DNA of 23,865 nt from UBA9732 sp963649615. GTDB lineage: Bacteria > Spirochaetota > Spirochaetia > Sphaerochaetales > Sphaerochaetaceae. Position numbers and translations under genes: made by a program. The DNA lies in the NCBI GenBank assembly GCA_963649615.1, contig CAVJIN010000025.1, positions 1-23,865 on the forward strand, given 5' to 3'. This document shows, piece after piece, positions 1 through 8,322 of the stretch. Position 1 is the first letter of the stretch; each line of letters starts with the position of its first letter. A model generated the notes under the pieces. The model searched no databases, was not told the origin of the DNA, and saw only the letters and a list, made by a program, of their open reading frames with translations.

Positions 1-94
1 CCAATCTTCACAAAGCTCATTTTGCAAAAACCTCTCTAGAAAAATTTTTTTAAGATTGCTCCACTTCTTATGGTTTAAAACTTATATTATGTAT

Positions 95-100
95 TATAAT
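95..100 (+). promoter_or_regulatory. Probable -10 box of the V-ATPase operon promoter
   Basis: A perfect TATAAT lies 45 bases before the atpE start codon in an AT-rich leader. The -35 position (about 72-77, 17-base spacer) reads GGTTTA, a poor match to TTGACA, so the call rests on the -10 box and its location. The leader (1-144) otherwise holds an A/T run near 41-52 and the sequence TTTTGCAAAAACCTC at 20-34. That sequence recurs in the 3' arm of the hairpin at 21064-21093; here no matching 5' arm is visible inside the window. Confidence 0.5.
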
Positions 101-144
101 TCGTTGGATAATTCTGAATAACACATTTTTAAGGATGGAACAGA

Positions 145-687
145 ATGGAAATTAACATTCAAGACTTGGTTCAGTCCATCAAACATGATGGAATAGAAGA
201 GGCAAAGAAAGAGGCTAATGTGGTGGTGGATGCTGCAAAGCTTCAAGCTCAGGAGATTATTGAGGCAGCCAAGAAGGATGCTGCCAAGATTCTTGATGAT
301 GCTAACCGTGAAATTGAAAGTTCAAAGGCTCTGTTAAAGCAGGCGGAACGTGATGCTGTTCTTTCAATCAAGAAGGAACTTGAGGCTCAGGTTTCAAAGA
401 TTCTTGAAGCAGAGGTTTCTAAGACTTTATCTGGTGATGCATTGGTTAAGATTATTATTGCAGCTCTTAATGGAGAGGATCCAGCAAAGTACACAGTTGA
501 GGTTTCTGCTGTAACGGAAGATCTTAAGAGAGGCCTTGCAAAAGAGATTGAAAAGGGCCTTGAGCTTAAGCCGGTTAAGGGTGCGACTATTAAGCTTGCA
601 CTTAAGGATGGCTCTGGCTATTACGATTTTTCAGACGAAGAGATTGTCAATCTCCTAAAACCATTTCTTGGCACTTTGAAGTTCTAA
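145..687 (+). CDS. atpE: V-type ATPase subunit E (peripheral stalk)
   Basis: This is a 180-residue protein with a long charged N-terminal helix (about residues 15-95) rich in Ala, Lys, Glu and Asp with heptad character, followed by a compact C-terminal domain. That is the layout of V/A-ATPase subunit E, which forms the peripheral stalk holding the A3B3 head to the membrane subunit I. The start at 145 follows an AAGGAT ribosome site about 8 bases upstream. It is the first gene of the operon, 12 bases ahead of the DUF2764 gene. In sequence alone such helical proteins are weakly diagnostic; its place directly before DUF2764, A, B, D, I and K settles the call. Confidence 0.9.
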   Translation: MEINIQDLVQSIKHDGIEEAKKEANVVVDAAKLQAQEIIEAAKKDAAKILDDANREIESSKALLKQAERDAVLSIKKELEAQVSKILEAEVSKTLSGDALVKIIIAALNGEDPAKYTVEVSAVTEDLKRGLAKEIEKGLELKPVKGATIKLALKDGSGYYDFSDEEIVNLLKPFLGTLKF

Positions 688-699
688 TAGGAGGATGGG

Positions 700-1239
700 A
701 TGCCTACAGATTCTAGGTACTATTTTCTACCAAGCCTCCCCATGTTGAAGTTTAATGCTAAGGCTCCATTTGATTGGGATACATTTGTTGAGTATGCCAC
801 AGATAGAGTTAGTGCAGGCGACATGAAGCTTATCAAAAAGATTGAAATTGATGATTACACAGGTAACCGTTTTCTCAAGGAGTGGAAGAAGTTTTCTGAT
901 ACTGCTGAAAGAGCAATCAATGATAAGCGTAAGGCAAACCTTGGTAAGATTGACGAGTACCATACAGAGGCAGACTTTAACCTTGCTAAATTCGTAAATT
1001 CAGTGATGAATTCCAAGAATCCTTTGGAAGCAGAACTTGCTATCTTGAAATACAAATATGATTATCTTGAAGAGAAACTTGCTAATCAGGTTTTTTCTCA
1101 AGAAGTTATTTTAGGATATGCACTTAAGCTTAAGTTACTACTTCGTAAAGACTTATTTACCATTGAAGCAGGTAATGCCCAGTATGGAATCCTCTTTGAT
1201 AGGGTCAAAGAAGAAATTAACGACAATAAAATAGAATAA
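700..1239 (+). CDS. DUF2764 family protein, V-ATPase-associated
   Basis: The product is a 179-residue soluble, mostly helical protein without signal peptide or membrane segment. It begins with a Tyr-Tyr-Phe-Leu-Pro-Ser-Leu-Pro segment (residues 7-14) typical of the DUF2764 family found in V-ATPase operons of spirochaetes, chlamydiae and Bacteroidetes. The start is preceded by AGGAGG with good spacing. It lies between subunits E and A with short gaps (12 and 15 bases), so it is certainly co-expressed. No biochemical function is established to my knowledge. The operon has no recognisable C/d subunit, and V/A-ATPase C subunits are also helical proteins linking the rotor ring to the central stalk. 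I infer that this protein may be a reduced C-like part, but sequence similarity to C was not tested. Confidence 0.85.
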   Translation: MPTDSRYYFLPSLPMLKFNAKAPFDWDTFVEYATDRVSAGDMKLIKKIEIDDYTGNRFLKEWKKFSDTAERAINDKRKANLGKIDEYHTEADFNLAKFVNSVMNSKNPLEAELAILKYKYDYLEEKLANQVFSQEVILGYALKLKLLLRKDLFTIEAGNAQYGILFDRVKEEINDNKIE

Positions 1240-1254
1240 AAAAGTGGAGATATT

Positions 1255-2988
1255 ATGACAAAAAGCACAGGATATGTAGCTGGCGTAAACGGAAACCTTG
1301 TCACTGTTACGTTTGATGGTGCCATTTCCAAGAATGAGGTTGGTTTTGTTCATGTTGGTGACACCAAACTCAAGGGAGAGGTCATTAGAATAAACGGAAA
1401 CAAGGCTAGTATGCAGGTCTACGAAATGACAAATGGCATACAGGTTGGAGACAAAGTTGAGTTTACAGGCGAGATGATGAGTGTTGAATTGGGACCTGGT
1501 TTGCTTACACAAATCTATGACGGTCTGCAGAACCCTCTTCCATCTTTAGCCGAGAAGTGTGGGTTCTTTCTTCAGAGAGGAGTCTATCTAGATCCTATTC
1601 CTAATAAGGATTGGGAGTTCACCCCAAGTGTTAAGGTTGGAGATGTTGTTGTTCCAGGTTCTTGTCTTGGTACTGTTCCAGAGGGTATTTTCAGCCATAA
1701 GATTATGGTTCCATTTGGTCTTGGTGATGTTGAGTGGAAGGTTGTAGAGATTGCGCCAAAGGGTGTGTACAACGTAAGGGCCACTATTGCTAAGGTTGAA
1801 AGTCCAAAGGGTGAAGTAAAAGAACTTTCAATGGTGTTTAGTTGGCCAGTTAAGAAGGCTGTTAAATGCTATGAGGAGCGTGTAAGACCAGAAGAAACTT
1901 TGGTTACCAAAATTAGAATTATTGATACATTCCTTCCTATTGCTAAGGGTGGTACCTATTGTATTCCAGGTCCTTTTGGCGCAGGAAAGACTGTTTTACA
2001 GCACCTTACAAGCCGTAATGCAGATGTTGATATTGTAATTATTGCAGCTTGTGGAGAACGTGCTGGTGAGGTTGTTGAGATTCTTAAGGAGTTCCCAGAA
2101 CTTACTGACCCAAAGACTGGTCGTTCACTGATGGAGAGAACAATTATTATTTGTAATACATCTTCCATGCCAGTTGCAGCTAGAGAAGCATCGGTTTATA
2201 CCGCAATTACAATGGCTGAATATTACAGGCAAATGGGATTGAATGTCTTGCTACTTGCAGATTCCACCAGCCGTTGGGCACAGGCAATGAGAGAAATGAG
2301 TGGTAGATTGGAGGAGATTCCGGGTGAAGAGGCGTTCCCGGCTTACTTGGAAAGTGTTATTGCTGCCTTCTATGAAAGAGCTGGTAAGGTGCGTCTTAGT
2401 GATGGCTCAACTGGTTCTGTTACTATTGGTGGTACAGTTAGCCCGGCCGGTGGTAACTTTGAAGAACCTGTAACCCAAGCAACCTTAAAGGTTGTTGGTG
2501 CCTTCCATGGCCTTAGCAGAGAGCGTTCTGATGCAAGAAAGTATCCAGCTATTCATCCTCTTGAATCATGGTCTAAATATGAAGGAATCATTGATAAAAA
2601 GAGGGTAGAAGAGGCTCGTGGGATATTGTTCAGGAGTAATGAGATTAACCAAATGATGAAGGTTGTAGGTGAAGAAGGAACTTCTGTTGAAGATTATATT
2701 GTTTATCAGAAGGGCGAACTTCTTGACGCCGTTTACCTTCAACAGAACTCATTTGATCCTGTTGACGCTGCAGTTCTCCCTGAGAGGCAGAAGGAAGAGT
2801 TTAATCTCCTTTATTCTGTCTTGGTTGGGGATTACAGCTTGGATAACAAGAAAGATGTACGTTCGTTCTTTAACGAAATGCGTCAGAAGTTCCTAGACTG
2901 GAATAGCGTTTTGACATCTGATCCACGCTATGCTCAGTACGAACAGGACATAAAAGACCTTTATGCCTCTAAGTTACGCAATTGCTAG
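1255..2988 (+). CDS. atpA: V-type ATPase catalytic subunit A
   Basis: The 577-residue protein is the nucleotide-hydrolysing subunit of the V1 head. The Walker A motif GPFGAGKT is at residues 239-246, followed by the GERAGEVVEI segment with the catalytic Glu. The ADSTSRWAQAMREMSGRLEE signature of A subunits follows, then EIPGEEAFPAYL. The insert typical of A subunits (the non-homologous region, about residues 100-190) is present, and the length is normal for the family (about 580-600). The start at 1255 follows GTGGAG. Only 11 bases separate it from atpB. It hydrolyses or makes ATP at the A-B interface, coupled to rotation of D and the K ring. All expected catalytic residues are present. Confidence 0.97.
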   Translation: MTKSTGYVAGVNGNLVTVTFDGAISKNEVGFVHVGDTKLKGEVIRINGNKASMQVYEMTNGIQVGDKVEFTGEMMSVELGPGLLTQIYDGLQNPLPSLAEKCGFFLQRGVYLDPIPNKDWEFTPSVKVGDVVVPGSCLGTVPEGIFSHKIMVPFGLGDVEWKVVEIAPKGVYNVRATIAKVESPKGEVKELSMVFSWPVKKAVKCYEERVRPEETLVTKIRIIDTFLPIAKGGTYCIPGPFGAGKTVLQHLTSRNADVDIVIIAACGERAGEVVEILKEFPELTDPKTGRSLMERTIIICNTSSMPVAAREASVYTAITMAEYYRQMGLNVLLLADSTSRWAQAMREMSGRLEEIPGEEAFPAYLESVIAAFYERAGKVRLSDGSTGSVTIGGTVSPAGGNFEEPVTQATLKVVGAFHGLSRERSDARKYPAIHPLESWSKYEGIIDKKRVEEARGILFRSNEINQMMKVVGEEGTSVEDYIVYQKGELLDAVYLQQNSFDPVDAAVLPERQKEEFNLLYSVLVGDYSLDNKKDVRSFFNEMRQKFLDWNSVLTSDPRYAQYEQDIKDLYASKLRNC

Positions 2989-2999
2989 GAGATGAGAAG

Positions 3000-4292
3000 A
3001 TGAACAAAGTCTATACAAAGATTGAGTCCATAGTTGGCGATGTTATTACCGTTAGAGCTGAAGGTGTTAGATACAATGACCTTGCTGTTGTTGGCAAGAG
3101 CTTTGCTAATGTCATTAAGCTAGATGGTGATCTTGTGAGCCTTCAGGTTTTCGCTGGAGCAAAGGGTATTTCTACAAATGATGCTGTTCGCTTCTTGGGT
3201 GTTCCTATGAAGGTCAGTTTCTCAGACAACCTTCTTGGAAGAGTTTTTGATGGCTCCGGACGTCCTAGAGACAAGGGACCAGCTCTTGAAGATAACATGA
3301 TTGAGATTGGTGGTCCTTCTGTAAACCCAGCTAAAAGAATTGTTCCAAAGAAGATGATTAGAACCGGTATTCCAATGATTGATGTTTTCAATACATTGGT
3401 TGAATCTCAAAAGCTTCCTATTTTCTCTGTTAGTGGAGAACCTTACAACCAACTTTTGGCTAGAATTGCCATGCAGGCTGAGGTTGACTTAATCATCCTT
3501 GGGGGTATGGGTCTTAAGTATGATGACTATCTTTTCTTCAAGGATACATTGGAGAAGGGTGGAGCAATGAGCAGAACTATCATGTTCATTCATACGGCAA
3601 GTGACCCAACTGTTGAATGTATGATGATTCCTGATATGGCGTTAGCTGTTGCAGAAAGATTTGCTATTCAGGGAAAGAGAGTTCTTGTTCTTCTAACTGA
3701 TATGACAAACTTTGCTGACTCCTTAAAGGAAATGGCAATTACAATGGATCAGGTTCCTTCAAATAGAGGTTACCCTGGAGATTTGTACAGCTCACTTGCA
3801 AGCCGTTATGAAAAAGCTGTTGACTTTGAGGGTGCTGGTTCATTGACAATCCTAGCTGTTACAACAATGCCTGGTGATGATGTTACCCACCCAGTTCCAG
3901 ATAACACTGGCTACATTACAGAAGGTCAGTACTATCTTAAAAACGGTCACATTGAGCCATTTGGAAGCCTTAGCCGTCTGAAACAGAACGTTAATAAGGA
4001 TACTAGAAATGATCACAGAGCTTTGATGGATGGTCTTATTAAGCTTTACAGTGCTTACAGAGAGTCATTGGAAAAGAAGTCTATGGGCTTCATGATGACT
4101 GAGTGGGACGAAAAGCTTCTTAAGTACGGACATTTGTTTGAAACAAAGCTTATGGATCTTTCTGTAAATATTCCTCTTGAAGAAGCTTTGGACTTAGGCT
4201 GGGAGATTCTTGCAGAATGCTTTGAGCCTAATGAAACTGGTTTACGTAGTGAACTTATAGCACAGAGATGGCCAAAGAAGACGGAGGCATAA
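3000..4292 (+). CDS. atpB: V-type ATPase subunit B (non-catalytic nucleotide-binding)
   Basis: This 430-residue protein alternates with subunit A in the V1 head. It has the B-subunit hallmarks: the degenerate P-loop region (FSVSGEPYNQLLARI, no Lys-Thr), the ADSLKEMA segment, and the signature PSNRGYPGDLYSSLASRYEKA-type segment around residues 259-279. The start is taken at ATG 3000 rather than an in-frame TTG at 2982. The ATG follows TAGGAG at 2987 with suitable spacing, gives the usual family length, and avoids overlap with atpA. Its stop is one base before the atpD GTG. The loss of the Walker lysine is normal for B subunits and is not a defect. Confidence 0.96.
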   Translation: MNKVYTKIESIVGDVITVRAEGVRYNDLAVVGKSFANVIKLDGDLVSLQVFAGAKGISTNDAVRFLGVPMKVSFSDNLLGRVFDGSGRPRDKGPALEDNMIEIGGPSVNPAKRIVPKKMIRTGIPMIDVFNTLVESQKLPIFSVSGEPYNQLLARIAMQAEVDLIILGGMGLKYDDYLFFKDTLEKGGAMSRTIMFIHTASDPTVECMMIPDMALAVAERFAIQGKRVLVLLTDMTNFADSLKEMAITMDQVPSNRGYPGDLYSSLASRYEKAVDFEGAGSLTILAVTTMPGDDVTHPVPDNTGYITEGQYYLKNGHIEPFGSLSRLKQNVNKDTRNDHRALMDGLIKLYSAYRESLEKKSMGFMMTEWDEKLLKYGHLFETKLMDLSVNIPLEEALDLGWEILAECFEPNETGLRSELIAQRWPKKTEA

Positions 4293-4293
4293 G

Positions 4294-4911
4294 GTGGCAG
4301 TTAAGCTGACTAAGAACGAACAGAAGAAGCAGAAAGACCAGCTCAAACAATATGAGCGCTATTTGCCTACTCTCCAGCTCAAAAAGCAGCAACTCCAAGT
4401 AGTTATACGTCAAATTGAGGCTCAGCTTGTTCAATATAAAGAAAAGCAAGCTGAGTTGGTACAAAGTGCACAAGACTGGATTGGTGTCTTTGGCGAAAAC
4501 AGTGTTTTTGATGCGGATAAGCAGTTAGATAAGCTAGTACAGCCAGATAAGATTGTTCGCGGAGAGGGAAACATTGCTGGCGTTGTGATACCGGTTTTCC
4601 AGGATTTGACCTTCAAAGACATTGATTATAGCGTGGAAGATTATCCGCTTTGGGTTGATAAGGCGGTTTATCTTCTTAGAGACAGTGCTAGGATTGATGC
4701 TATGATGGCTACACTTCGTATTCAAGTTGAGCTTTTGGGAAAAGAGCTCAGAACTACGAGCCAGAGAGTTAATTTGTTTGAAAAGGTTAAGATTCCTGAG
4801 ACTAAGGAAAATATCCGAAGGATTGGAATTTATATTGGGGATCAGCAGACCGCAGCTGTAGTACGCGGTAAGATAGCAAAGAAGAAACTTGCAGGTAAGG
4901 AGGATGAATAA
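4294..4911 (+). CDS. atpD: V-type ATPase subunit D (central stalk rotor)
   Basis: The 205-residue, lysine- and glutamine-rich protein has long helices at both ends (about residues 5-60 and 130-190). This is the coiled-coil pair of the rotor shaft that turns inside the A3B3 head. The start codon is GTG at 4294, with GGAGG at 4283-4287 giving good spacing. Its stop (TAA 4909-4911) shares one base with the atpI ATG, so the two are translationally coupled. It is a standard member of the operon, with no anomalies apart from the GTG start. Confidence 0.93.
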   Translation: MAVKLTKNEQKKQKDQLKQYERYLPTLQLKKQQLQVVIRQIEAQLVQYKEKQAELVQSAQDWIGVFGENSVFDADKQLDKLVQPDKIVRGEGNIAGVVIPVFQDLTFKDIDYSVEDYPLWVDKAVYLLRDSARIDAMMATLRIQVELLGKELRTTSQRVNLFEKVKIPETKENIRRIGIYIGDQQTAAVVRGKIAKKKLAGKEDE

Positions 4912-6719
4912 TGATTGAACGAATGAAGAAAATTATTGTTGTGGCTCCTTTTGCACGCAAGACTGAAATGCTCAATGCTATTAGAGATTTTGGTGTTGTT
5001 CATATTTCTCAAAAGAGTGCACCAGAGTCAAAATATACAGAGAAGTTTTCCTCTTTAGATAAGATCCGCTCAGTTTTGATGGAACAGCCTAAAGTCGCAC
5101 AAAACCCAATTCTTGAAAAGAAGGAGTTTAGTTCTCTTAACGAAAGGCTGGCTCAGGCAATTTCTAGCATCAAGCCGTTAGAGGATGAACTTTTTGCTCT
5201 GAATAACGAGAAAGCAAAGATTGGTGCTTGGGGTTCATTGGATCCTCAAGAGGTTAGGTCTCTTGCAAAGGAAGGAGTTGAACTATCTTTCTATCAGCTA
5301 AGCAATAAGGAAATTTCGCAGCTTCCACAAGAGGTGAAGTTTATTCGTTTGGCAGACGTTGACAAGATGAAGACTATTGCAGTTGTTGGACAGCCTTTGG
5401 GAGAATCTTATTCAGCTGCAAAAATGGAGCTTCCTGTACGTGGTACTGGGGAGCTTGATGCAGAAATTTCAAGGATTTCTCTTTCTCTTCATGAATCCAA
5501 GACGCTTGTAGCTTCTTCTGCTGCCTATATTTCCAGTTATGATCACTATATACTTGCGACTACGGACGATATCATGTATTCAGCTGTAAGTGGAGCGGTA
5601 GAGCAGGAAGAGAGTCTTTGTTGTTTAACTGGTTTCATCCCTGTAACAGATTTGGATAGTTTTAAGACACTGGCAAAGGAAAATTGCTGGGCTTATGCTT
5701 ATGATGATCCAACTGACGAGGACCCAGTTCCTACAAAGGTTAGATATAATAAGATCACAAGGATGATGCAACCGGTATTTGAAATGCTTGGTACTGTTCC
5801 TGGTTATAACGAATACGATATTAGCATGTGGTTCTTGTTATTCTTTGCTCTGTTCTTTGCTATGATTATTGGCGATGCAGTGTATGGAATTGTCTTTATA
5901 GCGGTTGCAGCTGCACTTCAAATAAAGACAAAGAAACTGACAAATCTAACCATGCTCATATATGTTATGGGTGGCGCCACCTTGGTTTGGGGTGCTTTAA
6001 CAGGCACTTGGCTTGGAAGTGAAAAGGCTATGGAAATTCCTTTCCTTAGAATGCTTGTAATTCCAAACATAGCTAACTATCCAGAATATTTTGGCGTTTC
6101 AGCTGATGATGCACAAAACACTGTCATGAAGTTCTCTTTTATGATTGGAACAATCCAGCTTTCGCTTGCTTGTTTGATGAATTTTGTTAGAAATTTCAAA
6201 CAAAAAAGTTTGGCTTTTGTTTCAGACTTGGCAACTTTAGCATCAACAATAAGTTTATATTTCCTTATTTTGATGCTAGTAGTTGGAGCTAATGTTAATG
6301 TTTCATTAATTTTTGGTATCATTGCAGTTTGTTTTGTGCTTGTGGTGCTTTTTGGCTCACAAGAAGCGGGCCAGAGTTTTGCTTCTGGTGTTAAGGCTGG
6401 TTTAGGTGGTGCTTTCACGACGTTCCTTAATACGATTAGCTCGTTTGGAAACGTCATGAGTTATATTCGTTTGTTTGCAGTAGGTATGGCCTCTCTTGCG
6501 ATTGCTCAAAGCTTCAACGGAATGGCCGACTCATTGCTTCATGGTTTTGCCCTTCCGGCTGGAATCTTGATTTTGGTCGTAGGACATGGTCTTAACTTGG
6601 TTATGGGTATGCTGAGCGTTGTTGTTCACGGCATGCGCTTGAATCTTCTGGAATTTTCAGGTCAGCTCGGAATGGAATGGGCTGGAATTCCATACGAACC
6701 GTTCAAAAAGAACGCCTGA
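4911..6719 (+). CDS. atpI: V-type ATPase subunit I (membrane stator, a-subunit homologue)
   Basis: The 602-residue protein has a hydrophilic N-terminal half (about residues 1-300) that binds the peripheral stalk. Its membrane half has seven or so helices starting near residue 303 (FLLFFALFFAMIIGDAVYG). The segment MSYIRLFAVGMASLAIAQSF holds the essential stator arginine at about residue 520, which faces the ion-binding glutamate of the K ring. The motif VVHGMRLNLLEF near the C-terminus is typical. The ribosome site GGAGG is at 4899-4903. Fifty-one bases separate it from atpK, the largest gap in the operon. Confidence 0.96.
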   Translation: MIERMKKIIVVAPFARKTEMLNAIRDFGVVHISQKSAPESKYTEKFSSLDKIRSVLMEQPKVAQNPILEKKEFSSLNERLAQAISSIKPLEDELFALNNEKAKIGAWGSLDPQEVRSLAKEGVELSFYQLSNKEISQLPQEVKFIRLADVDKMKTIAVVGQPLGESYSAAKMELPVRGTGELDAEISRISLSLHESKTLVASSAAYISSYDHYILATTDDIMYSAVSGAVEQEESLCCLTGFIPVTDLDSFKTLAKENCWAYAYDDPTDEDPVPTKVRYNKITRMMQPVFEMLGTVPGYNEYDISMWFLLFFALFFAMIIGDAVYGIVFIAVAAALQIKTKKLTNLTMLIYVMGGATLVWGALTGTWLGSEKAMEIPFLRMLVIPNIANYPEYFGVSADDAQNTVMKFSFMIGTIQLSLACLMNFVRNFKQKSLAFVSDLATLASTISLYFLILMLVVGANVNVSLIFGIIAVCFVLVVLFGSQEAGQSFASGVKAGLGGAFTTFLNTISSFGNVMSYIRLFAVGMASLAIAQSFNGMADSLLHGFALPAGILILVVGHGLNLVMGMLSVVVHGMRLNLLEFSGQLGMEWAGIPYEPFKKNA

Positions 6720-6770
6720 AATTTCAGGAATAAATTAAAACTTTGAAAACAATAATAGGAGATTATTGAA

Positions 6771-7223
6771 ATGGTTATGAAAATGATTAGTTTGGTTGCT
6801 GCATTCTTCCTTTCTGCACTTGGTTCTGCATTTGGTGTTGGTTGTGCTGCTCTTTCAGCTGTTGGTGGTTGGAAAAAGTGCTATGCAAGCGGAAAGCCTG
6901 CTGCATTCATGATGGTTGGTTTTGCTGGTGCTCCTCTTACACAGACAATCTACGGATTCCTTCTTAAGAACTTCATCCAGAGCGCTATGATTAATGGTGT
7001 TCCAGATATGATGCTTCTTTGTGTTGGTGTTCTTGGTGGTGGTATCATTGGTCTTTCAGCTTACATTCAGGGCCGTTGTGCTGCTTCTGCTTGTGATGCT
7101 CTTGCAGAAACTGGCAAGGGTACCTCAAACTACCTCATTGTTATTGGTATTATTGAGACTGTAGCTTTGTTCACACTTGTTTTTAGCCTCTTGATTCTCA
7201 ACTCAGCTGCAGGCCTTGTTTAA
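6771..7223 (+). CDS. atpK: V-type ATPase proteolipid subunit K, probable Na+ type
   Basis: The 150-residue hydrophobic protein has four membrane helices, a duplicated hairpin as in NtpK of Enterococcus hirae. Visible residues are Thr57-Gln58 in the second helix, Gln100 in QGR at the third, and Glu129 in the fourth (GIIETVALF). By position these match the NtpK side chains Thr64, Gln65, Gln110 and Glu139 that bind Na+. The Gln-to-Glu distance (29 residues) is the same. The first hairpin has no ion-binding acid, as expected for a V-type ring. The ribosome site AGGAG is at 6757-6761. It is the last gene of the operon and is followed by a terminator. Na+ specificity is inferred from these residues. 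Confidence 0.95.
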   Translation: MVMKMISLVAAFFLSALGSAFGVGCAALSAVGGWKKCYASGKPAAFMMVGFAGAPLTQTIYGFLLKNFIQSAMINGVPDMMLLCVGVLGGGIIGLSAYIQGRCAASACDALAETGKGTSNYLIVIGIIETVALFTLVFSLLILNSAAGLV

Positions 7224-7235
7224 TTAATAATTTGA

Positions 7236-7266
7236 GACCTTCCTCTCTTTGGGGGAGGTCTTTTTT
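7236..7266 (+). terminator. Intrinsic terminator of the V-ATPase operon, overlapping the pgsB ribosome site
   Basis: Bases 7236-7245 (GACCTTCCTC) pair with 7251-7260 (GGGGGAGGTC), with two G-U pairs and a 5-base loop (TCTTT). Six T residues follow immediately at 7261-7266. This is a textbook Rho-independent terminator 12 bases after the atpK stop. The 3' arm contains GGGGGAGG (7251-7258), which is also the only good Shine-Dalgarno sequence for pgsB (ATG 7270). Folding of the stem would both stop transcription and hide the pgsB ribosome site. Confidence 0.85.
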
Positions 7267-7269
7267 CTT

Positions 7270-8322
7270 ATGTTTTTGGTTTGCCTACTTTTCATCTTTT
7301 TGCTTGTTTTAGGTCTTTACGAGGCCATCTCGCACGCACGTCACATTAACGCTATACCAATTCGTATTCTTGTTAACGGCACACGAGGTAAAACCACGGT
7401 AACACGCCAACTTCACAGCGCACTTTCCCCAAAAATGGCTGTACTGGCCAAGACAACAGGTTCACAAGCACTTCTTATTTACCCCGATTCTTCTGAGCAT
7501 CTTGTTAATAGACGTTTTGGTTATCATTTAATCCGTGAACAATACAAGTTTTTTGCATTAGCTTGCTCGCTCAAAGTTGATGCTGTTGTAGTAGAGTGTT
7601 GTGCTGTAAGCCCAGAAAGCCAACTAATTATGGCACAAAAACTTGTAAAGCCTACTTGTAGCATTATTACCAATGCACGTATAGATCATGTAGATCAAAT
7701 GGGTACAACTGTAGAATCAACAGCTGAGGTATTAAAACTCTCTGTTCCTAAGGGACAAAAGTTCTATACAAATGACCCCTTTTTTGCTTCTGATTCACAG
7801 GCTGTTGTAGTGGCGGGTGATGATAAAGACTTAGTTGGTAAAGTACTAGAAGAAGAGCTTGGTATTAAAGAATTTTCCTTGGATGCATTTCTGCCAGATC
7901 TTGGTTTAGTTGGACCATTTTCTATTGGAGAAATGATTATTGTAAATGCTTTTGCTGTAAACGATAAACAAAGTGCAGCAGAAGTATTGGATAAGTATGT
8001 AGGACAAGATTATACTATTCTTTATAATAATAGGGCAGACAGAGAGTTTAGAGTTCCATTTTTTGCTTCTATATTTAAATCTTACAATGTTAAACAGGTA
8101 ATTGTTTTGGGAGAACATGTAAATAAGTGTGTACGTTTTTTCTCAAAACATGTACCTTGTGCTAAGGTTTTTGGATTTAGTGGTGCAAATGATAGCCTAA
8201 TTTCAATGTTAAATGCAAAAAAATGCAATGTTGTTATAGGTATGGGTAATATTAAGGGTGCTGGTACTGCCTTGATTGAATACTGCATGACTGAGACATC
8301 AATGGAGGACTTTAATGCTTAA
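7270..8322 (+). CDS. pgsB: PgsB/CapB-type poly-gamma-glutamate synthase, ATP-dependent ligase subunit
   Basis: This is a 350-residue protein with an N-terminal membrane helix (residues 1-16), then a Mur-ligase-like ATP-binding domain. The P-loop GTRGKTT is at residues 37-43, followed by VECCAVSPESQ and the ITNARIDHVDQMG segment typical of PgsB/CapB. Such enzymes polymerise glutamate through gamma-amide bonds at the inner membrane. An in-frame TTG at 7249 lies within the terminator stem, so I take ATG 7270, 11 bases after GGAGG. It overlaps pgsC by 8 bases. The product could be a capsule or released polymer used in host persistence or osmotic protection. Activity on glutamate is inferred from the family and from pgsC next door. 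Confidence 0.9.
   Translation: MFLVCLLFIFLLVLGLYEAISHARHINAIPIRILVNGTRGKTTVTRQLHSALSPKMAVLAKTTGSQALLIYPDSSEHLVNRRFGYHLIREQYKFFALACSLKVDAVVVECCAVSPESQLIMAQKLVKPTCSIITNARIDHVDQMGTTVESTAEVLKLSVPKGQKFYTNDPFFASDSQAVVVAGDDKDLVGKVLEEELGIKEFSLDAFLPDLGLVGPFSIGEMIIVNAFAVNDKQSAAEVLDKYVGQDYTILYNNRADREFRVPFFASIFKSYNVKQVIVLGEHVNKCVRFFSKHVPCAKVFGFSGANDSLISMLNAKKCNVVIGMGNIKGAGTALIEYCMTETSMEDFNA

Noticed and set aside
7249..7269. TTG start for pgsB
   Set aside because: It lies in the loop/3' arm of the terminator with no ribosome site upstream. ATG 7270 has GGAGG at good spacing.
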